This document shows, piece after piece, positions 55,842 to 64,000 of a DNA stretch of 64,000 nt (positions are counted from its first letter, which is position 1; every line of letters begins with the position of its first letter). Source of the DNA: Endocalyx cinctus (taxonomy: Eukaryota; Ascomycota; Sordariomycetes; Amphisphaeriales; Apiosporaceae); contig BCKC01000001.1 in the NCBI GenBank assembly GCA_001600455.1, forward strand, positions 3,932,441 to 3,996,440, written 5' to 3'. A program made the translations under genes and the position numbers. The notes under the pieces were generated by a model. The model had not been told where the DNA came from, did no database searches, and saw only the letters and a list, made by a program, of their open reading frames with translations.

Positions 55842-58800
55842 CATCTCTGTTCAAATTGGGTGTATTCCCTCCTTCTCTATATATGTTTGACTACAAAGTA
55901 GCCTACCAAGAAAAGAAGGCCAGCGGTACATCGATACAAGTGATCTACGCTGATAATTTCATTGGTCCCCCTGCCTACCAAGCCTACATGGTTCGGTAGG
56001 AAAATACGCCAAAATGCGAGATCTTGGTCAGTCATATCACAATTTTTTTTTTTATTCCTTTTTTAAAAGAAACTACGGATACCCGCCTGCCCTACTCGGC
56101 AGACCAAGAAACTTGTGATGGCGATACATATGCTGTCACTATCCGTTATCTTTACTCGGAAAATATTAAAGACTATTAAGACATGTGCACTATTCTGTAA
56201 GTAGGAATATCTATCATAAGACGAACTGAAAGGGAACAACCAAAAGCAATTCTTATTATCGCTATTATACCTTGCCTCGGAATTGTGCTGACTATACAGA
56301 GTACTATGTATGTATACTACGGGACTCACCTAACCAGGTCTGGGTGCATCCCGTACTATGTACTATACCATACTACACTACCGTGCTGCATAGGATGGAT
56401 AGTGCGTATATTCCTCACGTTATCCCCGTACGGTACCGTATTTTCTACCTTTGTCCTTGGCAAGGGTCTTGGGGTTGACGAGTGTCATCGGAAGAGCTAT
56501 ACGCGAGAAGAAGCTGAAAAGTGACGAATGATAAGGACGAAATAAGTAATGTAACCTAAAGGATTAAAGGAATCGTCGAAGGGAAGAATAGATCCGAGAT
56601 CATCGATACGAAATGCATGCAACGAAATATCGTCATCTTGCGCATGAAATCTTAAAAAAAAAAAAAAAACGTATGTCATGCAGACATGAAGAAAATAAAA
56701 TATACAGAGTACGTAAAAAAAAAAAATGAAAGGATATTCTGAACCATTGAATAATCGAATTGAAACAATCCCCTTTTTTGTTTTCTTTGAATACTTCGTA
56801 CGGTTCGTGTTAAAGAAGAAATCCCTACTTTTATTTTTATTTTTATTTTTTTTGGTATGGAGAATGTAAATCTCAATTACGTTAAGTGTTAGCGTTGGCT
56901 CGGTACATTTCTATGCGGTCTTAGTACCGACTTATCACCTTTAGATATCCACTACTATGTGGGCGACAAGGTGGATGGACACATGCAGACACGAATTTAT
57001 TATGTAGTATATAGTACGATAGTATACACAGTAGAATGAGCACTCCCTTTACTCCGTAGTTTGGATGCTGAAAGGGTATCATTCAAGTAATCAATTCGCA
57101 GCTGAATTGGCGTATGTGGCTGGATAGTTGCAGATTCATAACACATGCACGCAGGAACAGGGCGGGATGACGAATACCAAGAACATTCCTTTCTGAATAT
57201 GTACGTATACATATACATAATCGTAGGTATACTATGTACACATATTACCTCCTCTTTTACACTACGGAATCAGTGAGATGTATGTATTTGTATGTATTCT
57301 TATACGTGGTATATAGTATGGACCTGGACCTTGTATATGCACACTACTTAAGTACACTACACCACATTTTGATTCGGTGAATACTCTAAATCTAGAAGAC
57401 GGAGACGTTCATGTCTCCGACTTGGAGATAGTATACAGATATGCATTTCTACCTAATCGTCGATGTAACGGTAGAGAGGAGTAGTACAATAGAATCCTTT
57501 TTTAAAACCTACTTTTTCGAGATATGTGAAAGTAAGCAAAGCCCTCAATCCTGATTCTGGCGAGGGGTTATACAAGGATCATACTGTTCAACGTTGCTGG
57601 CGGTCAAGAGCATACTGCGCAGCGAGAAGACCCGAACAATCCGACCCTGTCTATAGTATACCTCTCATATAATTATATATCCTTGAAGCTGATCACATCT
57701 TTGGTCATTTCTTAGAAATTTGGCCTTGTTATGCGTACCACGTGCAAAAAAAAAAAAAACCTTAAGAAAAGGCTCTACAAGTAAGTCTTGGAAGGGCAGT
57801 TATGAAACATCATAATCATCATCTCCATATTAGGAGAATCGTCCGAATCTTTCGGCATTTCGTATGGGAGAAAAAGGTCCAGAAGAGATCAACATTATTA
57901 TTATTTTTTTTTTTTTCATCTTGTCTAAAATGAAGAAAATCACCCCTTTTTAAAAAAATAAAAATAAAAAAAGACAAAAAGATGCCGAGTTATCCTGTCA
58001 TCCTGTCGCGTGACGATATACTTAAAGAAATAAAAAAAAATAAATAAATAAATCAACAACGCGTACGTATGTAGCACTGTACATTCCTACTTAAATTAGT
58101 CATTTAACATGCCGAAATTGTGGTGTACGGTGGTAACACAACTCCGATCTCACCAAATTCCGTTCCGATGAGCCCGCTTTCTACACTAGACTTTCTTCTC
58201 CATCGCTACACCTGGGCAATGTTTACATGTCAAAATCACCGCTACACAAGTCAATACCACAGTATTCATATATGTATATTCTATTACGTATTACATTATC
58301 ATAAGAACAGTCACGGGTTCACTTGTTTCCATCTACCAACAAGATTGGGTATGTATATTATCTATACCCCAGCCATACAACGCGATGTAGCCGCCTAGCT
58401 AACTAGCCACGCACATTAATACCTATACTATAGCCAATGACGCCAAATGCGGGGGAATCAGTAGTAAGTCGTAGCCACGAGGCTCTCGTCCGTGCTATAC
58501 TAGTATAAGTATACGTGAGATATAAAGGTAAAGGTAACATCATAGGTATACAGGTTGCCCTATATAGGACATGATCCCGATTGTTGCTACCTACAAGGTT
58601 AGCGCATTCAAGGCAAAGCCCAGCGAAGACCCTGGCAGCCTGGCTGCTTTCTTGAGTGTAGGATGACGATATCGAAAGAACTACGAGGTAAACTATCTCT
58701 GAGAAAGAAGTCTGAATAAAAAGCGGTGCGCGTAACCGAAAACGGTAAATTAACCCACGAACCGGGGTAACGAACACTTATCACGGTTTACGGAAACCCT

Positions 58801-59418
58801 ACTTGTACAGAATTCGTTCGGTCTTTTGAGTGAAATACACTGCCCTACATGTACGTGTAAGGAAAAGAAGGTGCTTTAAAACTACGAGGTACGAAATGCG
58901 ATCTGCTTCCTATACGTACACTAGTTATAGAATCCACCAGTCAGCAACCCAACGTAATCGGAGAACAACCGAAATAGTGTAATTTATTCCCCCCCTTGTC
59001 CAAAACCTGCAGCGCATTCCAGGTGTGTGTATCTTTAGATCCATGCAATAACACAGCCCCCAATATACGGTAGATCATCTGTTAGATTTTCTGCATACTT
59101 CCTAGCCGTGACAATTCCAATCTCCCATACCAGCATCTACATAGTAAATAACCTCACAGTAAGGCGGTCATACCCCCGTTACCCCAACCATCTTCTTGCC
59201 GATGATTATCCAAAAATTGACAAATCTGTCCATGGGGTTGGTTCTGCCCGTCATGAGCTGGCCGCTGGTCTGGAAGGCTACTGGCAACGGATGGGCATGA
59301 CCCTGGTCTACATCTGCGTAGGTCTTTTTTTTATGTTGAGGCTTTCCGATGCACGATGCGTTACTAAATAGAATTGGGTGGGAATTTTGAGTTATTTCTC
59401 CAATAAGCGTGAGTACGA

Positions 59419-59426
<8 letters not shown>

Positions 59427-59450
<24 letters not shown>
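59427..59450. repeat. (AT)12 microsatellite
   Basis: Twelve perfect AT units about 150 bases upstream of the lipase start codon. Confidence 0.9.
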
Positions 59451-59452
<2 letters not shown>

Positions 59453-59600
59453 AATAGCAGACCCGTAATGTCTCATTCCATTGGAGTTTTACGCAGGCAC
59501 TCTCCCTTCTTTCCCTAACCTCCATCCATTTAAGTAATATAGCGCCGCCGTTCGTCTGGTTTTCAGCTCGAAGTCTTGAAATCGTGTCTCGCCTTTCAAG

Positions 59601-61011
59601 ATGAAGTCAGCTGTTTGTGTCCTCGTCTCTGCCTTAACGGCATCAGTCGTCGCCAAACCTATCAACGGTTGGAAGCTCAACGATCGTGGTACGTTATATC
59701 AAGTACATGTGTACCCATCCACGCAGCGCCCCCTCAAAATAAAAAAAAGAAAAAAAAAAAACCCATTGAGATCTCCTGTAGTAGTAAAAATTCCTCTAAC
59801 GTCCTCGTTTAGCTGTTACCGTCTCTCAAACCCAGGTCGACACGTTGGAGTTTTACTCGCAATACGCAGGCTCTGCTTACTGCAATTCCGAAGCGTCTGC
59901 TGGTTCCTCCATCATCTGTGCCAACGACGGTTGCCCATCAGTCACAGCCGCCGGTGCCACAGTCGTCGCAAGCTTCAGGTGCGTTATTTGATAATTTCCT
60001 GACTCACGGGCCTCATTTGGAATCTCAACAAGGCTATTATCGAAAAAGGCATCGAGCTAACTTAATCCCAACAAAGCGGGTCGGTCACGGATGTCCAAGG
60101 TTTTGTTGCGACGGATCCTACTAATCAACTTATCGTTGCGTCTCTTAAGGGATCCACATCTATCCGCAATTGGATCACGGAGTAAGTCCCTTGATTTTTC
60201 GACCAACCTCTCTTCTATTGTTTTTATTTTAGAGCGACATTTCACTACGAGATAATTCAGAAGTTGGCATAAGCTAACGTGATGACTGGGATTTAGTTTC
60301 GTCTTCACCCAGGTATCCTGCGACTTAGTGGATGGCTGCGGTATACACGCAGGCTTCGCCACGGCCTACAGCGAGATCAAGGATGACATGATGGCGGCGG
60401 TCGACTCGGCCCTGACGGCCAACCCGTCGTACAAGATTATCTTCACGGGCCACTCTCTCGGAGCGGCGGTCAACACGGTGGCGGCCGCGTACGCGCGCGC
60501 GGCCGGCTACGCCGTCGACCTGTACACGTACGGATGCCCGCGCGTCGGAAACGAAGCGTTCGCGGAGTTCGTGACGAACCAGGACGGGGCCGAATACCGG
60601 GTGACGCACGACGACGACCCGGTACCCCGTTTACCGCCCATCATCTTCGACTACCGCCACACGAGCCCGGAGTACTGGCTCACGGTCGGAAACGTCAACC
60701 TGACCACGTACACGCCCTCCGACTTCACCGTCTGCACCGGCACGGCCAACACCAACTGCAACGGCGGTACCACCGGCCTCGACACCGACGCCCACAGCTA
60801 CTACTTCGGCGAGATCGGCATCTGCAGCTCCGGCGGCATCGAGTGGCGCCGCAAGCTCAAGAGGACCCCCGAGACCGAGTCCGCCTCCGCCGTCGACCTC
60901 GATATCACCTTCGATATGGGTACCTCGCCCCCGGTCAACATTACCGACGACGAGCTGGTGTCCCAGCTCAACGAGTGGGTCGCGCAGGACAAAGAGGCTG
61001 CTGCCGCTTAA
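59601..61011 (+). CDS. Secreted class 3 lipase (feruloyl esterase A/Rhizomucor lipase fold)
   Basis: Four exons (59601-59688, 59813-59978, 60077-60181, 60297-61011) give 357 residues. The signal peptide is MKSAVCVLVSALTASVVA. Exon 2 supplies LEFYSQYAGSAYCNSEA with early cysteines, exon 3 GFVATDPTNQLIVASLKGSTSIRNW. The nucleophile elbow is GHSLG with Ser173; the catalytic Asp is Asp227 in THDDDPVPRLPP; the His is His286 in DAHSYYF. The splice joining exon 3 to exon 4 restores NWITDFVFTQVSCDLVDGCGIHAGF, as in the family. The enzyme should hydrolyse acylglycerols or other esters outside the cell. The tail after 300 (KLKRTPETESASAVDLDITF and beyond) is longer than in short lipases. Exon 4 is much richer in G/C than exons 1-3. 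Confidence 0.93.
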
Positions 61012-61507
61012 GAAGAAGAAGAAGAAAAAAAAAAAAAAGAAAAGTATCAAGTTTTAAAGCATATTTCTTTTTGATCGCGTGTGTGTTTTGAATTGCATTT
61101 TCTTTTGGAGTAGCACGAGCGTATAAGCGAAACGTACATATTCATATTCGAGGAGATTCCCTTGAAGCGGGCGGTTAGGGCATTTACGGGAAATTTGTCC
61201 CATGGAAAGAGAAAAGGAAAAGTTGGTTGTTTTCATATTTATTAAGTATATATTTTATTCTTGTATATATTAATCACAAAATGTCAATACTATATTTATC
61301 AAGTCTCAGTGCCTTCTAAGGTAGTAGGTATTAACGGGGGTTCTGGGTTCAAGTAGCAAACAACAGTTTCGGCAACCTGCATAAACACACCAAACAGTAC
61401 TCTATAACCAGAAGAAGAAGAAACGCCACTTGGGAATTCCCTCCCTAGTATCCAAACGGGGGATTACATGTAACCAATAATTCCAGTCGCGCATCCAGGC
61501 TCGTTAT
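61012..61507. other. Spacer between convergent genes
   Basis: Starts with a (GAA)n/A-rich tract right after the lipase stop. No gene seen. Confidence 0.6.
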
Positions 61508-63076
61508 TTAACCAGCTACATCTAGCGATGGATCTTTATCTTTCGGTAGGTCATCGGCCGTCTGGATATCGACCTCGTCTGGGTGAAACCAGAATCCCAG
61601 CTCATCCAAACTTTTAGCCTTCTTTCCCATTTTCTCGAACCGCATCTTAGCGTCGGCGTAGATGGTCCTCTGCCAGAGCTGTTCCGGCTCCCAAAACGGC
61701 GGTATTTTGCCCGACCCCTTTTTGTCATCCCTCCTTTGCGAGGTAGCCCACGCGTGAAGCTTGTTGATATACCTCCCGTCGCCTCCGGCCGGAAAGACGT
61801 GAAAGGCCTTCGGCTTCGACGAGGCCTCGTCCTCGTCCTCGCGCGCCCACCGATCGAGCTCGGCCTGCGACGGCGCCGGCAGCGCGTTCGACCATATGCC
61901 CGCGAACACGGCCGCCTGCGACTCGGAGACGGGGAAAGGGATCACCTTGATCGGGATCCCCGCGAAGGCGAGCGTCGGATGCCGCGCGTGGAGGAAATGC
62001 CGCGCTAAGCCGAGGACCCGGGTTCCGTCCACGACGAGCGGCGGCGAGAGATCCCGCATGAACGGGAAGGTGTATAGGAACCCCGTGCAGAAAAGCACCG
62101 CGTCGACGTCGAGGACTTCGCGCGACGGTTCGCCCTCCTCGGTGCGTAACGAGACGCCCCTTCCCTCGACGAGAAATTTCTCGATTTGCCCGACTTGCTC
62201 GACGGCTCCGTCGACGCCTCCCCCGATATGCGCGATCGTCTCGGCCGGGACCGGAGACTGGGCGGAGACCAGGAGAGGCGGCTTGCATACGCGCCGGATC
62301 TGGGACGCGATGTCCAAACCGGATGCGCCCGTGCCGACGACGATCACCTTCTTATCGCGGAACGCTTCGGGGCCGCGGTAGAGTTTTGAGTGCGAGATCA
62401 CGTTCGGGTACTCGGCCGCGAATCGCGCTATCTCCGGAATGCTATCAGGAATGTATGGCGTCGCATAGTGGCCGTTCGCCAGTACGACGGCGTCGTATAC
62501 CTCCTCGCTCGTTGCGCCCGTGAGGAGGTTGGTCGCGCGTACGGTCCAGCGCTCTTTCGTCGGATCTGGCTCTCCTCCTTCGGTGCTGGTGAGTGCGGTA
62601 ATTGCTGTCACTTGCGTCGAGAAGCGGATCAAGTGTCGCACGTCCTCGGCATACTGGACCAAGTATTCCTGTACAACCTGGCGGGTAGGGAATATTTCGC
62701 AACCGTCCGGAAACGGCAGGTCGGAGTACTGCATTAAGGTGTGGGGGATATTGGTATGCAAGACGTCGTACATGGGCGAGGGAAATATCGGCGGCGTTCC
62801 CTGCTTACCATTCGGATTGGGAATGGAGGGCTCCGGAGGACCACGGGCGTTCGTCTGGGGAACGCGCAGCGACGAGGCCGACGGCGGCGTTGCGCTGTAG
62901 TTCCATACCCCACCCACCTCGGCTTGTTGCTCGAAGACGTCTATCTGGTCGAAGGCTCGCTCGCCGACCAGGTACTTGACGCTGGCGAGGCCGCAAGGTC
63001 CCGCGCCGATGACTGCGACCTTTTTGACATTGAACTTTCGATCGGGAGTGGTTATAGTGGGGTTGACGGAGCCCAT
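61508..63076 (-). CDS. FAD-dependent monooxygenase, FMO type
   Basis: A single exon from ATG at 63074-63076 encodes 522 residues; the frame runs to 63184 but the extra 36 residues are unlike the family. The FAD site is VAVIGAGPCGLASVKYLVG near the N-terminus, followed by QQAEVGGVWNYS. The second nucleotide site is KVIVVGTGASGLDIASQI for NADPH. Between them ISHSKLYRG stands where FMOs have the FxGxxxHxxxY fingerprint. LDVDAVLFCTGFLYTFPF is the ATG-containing-type C-terminal motif region. These enzymes oxygenate N, S or ketone groups of small molecules using NADPH and oxygen; the substrate is unknown. The coding sequence is GC-rich. No membrane segment is obvious. Confidence 0.9.
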   Translation of the reverse strand: MGSVNPTITTPDRKFNVKKVAVIGAGPCGLASVKYLVGERAFDQIDVFEQQAEVGGVWNYSATPPSASSLRVPQTNARGPPEPSIPNPNGKQGTPPIFPSPMYDVLHTNIPHTLMQYSDLPFPDGCEIFPTRQVVQEYLVQYAEDVRHLIRFSTQVTAITALTSTEGGEPDPTKERWTVRATNLLTGATSEEVYDAVVLANGHYATPYIPDSIPEIARFAAEYPNVISHSKLYRGPEAFRDKKVIVVGTGASGLDIASQIRRVCKPPLLVSAQSPVPAETIAHIGGGVDGAVEQVGQIEKFLVEGRGVSLRTEEGEPSREVLDVDAVLFCTGFLYTFPFMRDLSPPLVVDGTRVLGLARHFLHARHPTLAFAGIPIKVIPFPVSESQAAVFAGIWSNALPAPSQAELDRWAREDEDEASSKPKAFHVFPAGGDGRYINKLHAWATSQRRDDKKGSGKIPPFWEPEQLWQRTIYADAKMRFEKMGKKAKSLDELGFWFHPDEVDIQTADDLPKDKDPSLDVAG

Positions 63077-63542
63077 GATAAAGCGATGGTTGGAGTTCTT
63101 CTCCGCACAGACAAGACAAATACAACTTCGGAAAACCACTACGCTCTTGCGAACTAGAGGATGAGAACCAGTCACTGGCAACAATAAATAAGAAAATAAA
63201 GAAAGAAAATAATTTAAATCAGGTAAAATTTTATGGAAATAATTACTAATTGTATTCGAGGTCGTTCGATTTAGTTAAGAGTCTATGTGGATCAGTAATA
63301 GAAGTGCGCCCTTTAGGCGTCTTTCCGATTTGCGGCATGAACCGGCATTAGCTTATCACTTGCAGTATTTACGACATATTCAGCTCCGATGGGAACAATC
63401 TGGGATATCATTGATTGACATTTGTCATACAAGAAACTAAAAAAGGGTGATAGGGTCATGAAAAGAAAATAACTGTCTAGACATAGGAAAAAAAGCACAT
63501 AAAATGGAAGAAGAAAAAAAAACGATTTCTTCAGGGCCCTCT
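63077..63542. other. Spacer between two minus-strand genes
   Basis: Promoter of the monooxygenase and 3' region of the CVNH-like gene. AT-rich with A runs. No gene seen. Confidence 0.55.
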
Positions 63543-64000
63543 CTACGAATTCGCCGCCTGAATATGTTCGATCTCTCCCCCATAGCCCATACAAGTCAGC
63601 AATCCAGCAACGACCCGGAAACTGTTTGATTCGGAGATGTTGATCTCGGCATGATTATCCTGACTCCTGCCACTATCGTCCGGTGCGCCGGTATCACAAG
63701 TGCAGCCCATAGCGAGGTACGGCCTCGTCTTTTGGCCGGGAGTCTTCTTAGTCTGGTACACGGAGCAGTCGTGACAGGAATCGTCGGCCCCGCCCTTGAG
63801 CTGGGGCATCATTTTGCCTGCGTCGTTTTTCAGACATTTCGCGAGGTCCAGCTTCGAGGTGACGGTCATGGGTGTCGCCGGCCGCTTGTATTTGGGGTTG
63901 GCCGCGAGAACCCCTCCCGGACAGGTCGCCTCGAGGACCATCGAGCTCGTCTTGCTCGACCCGAGGCTGTAGTCCTTGCATCCGGCCTCGTCCAGCTTCT
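63543..64000 (-). CDS. CVNH (cyanovirin-N homology)-like secreted protein, 3' part
   Basis: The last 151 residues are visible and the start lies beyond the right edge. The pattern GCKDYSL...SSMVLEATCPGG, then SKLDLAKCLKN and a final NHAEINIS...FRVVAGLLTCMGYGG matches the repeat layout of CVNH domains (C.NI.L, L.A.C, idLn.cI.N, L.C). It has many paired cysteines (SCHDC, GCTCDTG). Fungal CVNH proteins are often secreted lectin-like proteins that bind mannose-rich glycans. The insert between the halves (KGGADDSCHDCSVYQTKK) is longer than in small CVNH proteins. The missing N-terminus prevents checking for a signal peptide, so the call is moderate. Confidence 0.55.
   Translation of the reverse strand, partial: KLDEAGCKDYSLGSSKTSSMVLEATCPGGVLAANPKYKRPATPMTVTSKLDLAKCLKNDAGKMMPQLKGGADDSCHDCSVYQTKKTPGQKTRPYLAMGCTCDTGAPDDSGRSQDNHAEINISESNSFRVVAGLLTCMGYGGEIEHIQAANS

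Larger units (their letters stand above)
55699..59600. other. Long divergent spacer, GH3 to lipase
   Basis: About 3.9 kb of AT-rich DNA with many A/T homopolymers and one TACGGAGTA-type site (57050-57058). Open frames (58120-58398, 58403-58777, 59108-59371) are not protein-like. The lipase and beta-glucosidase promoters lie at its two ends. Confidence 0.5.

Noticed and set aside
58403..58777. 124-residue minus-strand frame in the long spacer
   Set aside because: No signal, motif or coding composition; surrounding DNA is AT-rich non-coding.
61725..62288. 187-residue Arg/Gly-rich frame in the monooxygenase
   Set aside because: Out-of-frame shadow of GC-rich codons in a clearly coding region.
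63077..63184. N-terminal 36-residue extension of the monooxygenase
   Set aside because: Unlike the family and upstream of a good ATG (MGSVNP) that gives a normal FMO start.

Overview
This window looks like nuclear DNA of a filamentous ascomycete (Pezizomycotina, probably a Sordariomycete). Genes are monocistronic and interrupted by short GT-AG introns of about 50-140 bases. Several introns carry TACTAAC-like branch sites. The spacers are long, AT-rich and full of homopolymers and microsatellites. The gene set is typical of such fungi: Sec16, CAF-1 large subunit, RFX factor, Yop1, aspartokinase, an eIF4E-family protein, a HET-domain protein and many secreted enzymes. I saw no tRNA, rRNA, CRISPR array, intact transposon or bacterial-type operon.

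Layout. 0-3.6 kb: start of a secreted PEBP-like gene, an FtsJ-fold methyltransferase and a small secreted cysteine-rich protein. 4.5-8.5 kb: a divergent metal-uptake pair, a three-exon Ctr copper transporter and a ferric/cupric reductase. Their shared 1.2 kb spacer holds three tandem TTTGCTCA octamers, matching the copper-response element known for yeast Mac1. 8.8-16.8 kb: GH76 mannanase-like enzyme, a motor-only kinesin, an orphan protein and a secreted heme-thiolate peroxidase. 16.8-20.3 kb: empty spacer with an assembly ambiguity. 20.3-44 kb: housekeeping block of Sec16, aspartokinase, RFX factor, Yop1, 4EHP-like cap-binding protein and CAF-1 large subunit. 46-52 kb: HET-domain gene, an eight-exon P450 and mitochondrial ribosomal protein bL34m. 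52.9-64 kb: secreted GH3 beta-glucosidase, secreted class 3 lipase, an FAD monooxygenase and the 3' part of a secreted CVNH-like protein.

The ctr-reductase module is the clearest case of genes working together: reductases of this type turn Cu(II)/Fe(III) into the reduced ions that Ctr imports as Cu(I), and the shared spacer suggests joint copper control. The secreted enzymes (GH76, peroxidase, GH3, lipase) fit a saprotrophic or plant-associated life. Most exon structures were rebuilt by hand from splice signals and reading-frame closure. Every multi-exon model given here closes in frame from start to stop, but none has been tested against transcripts or databases.
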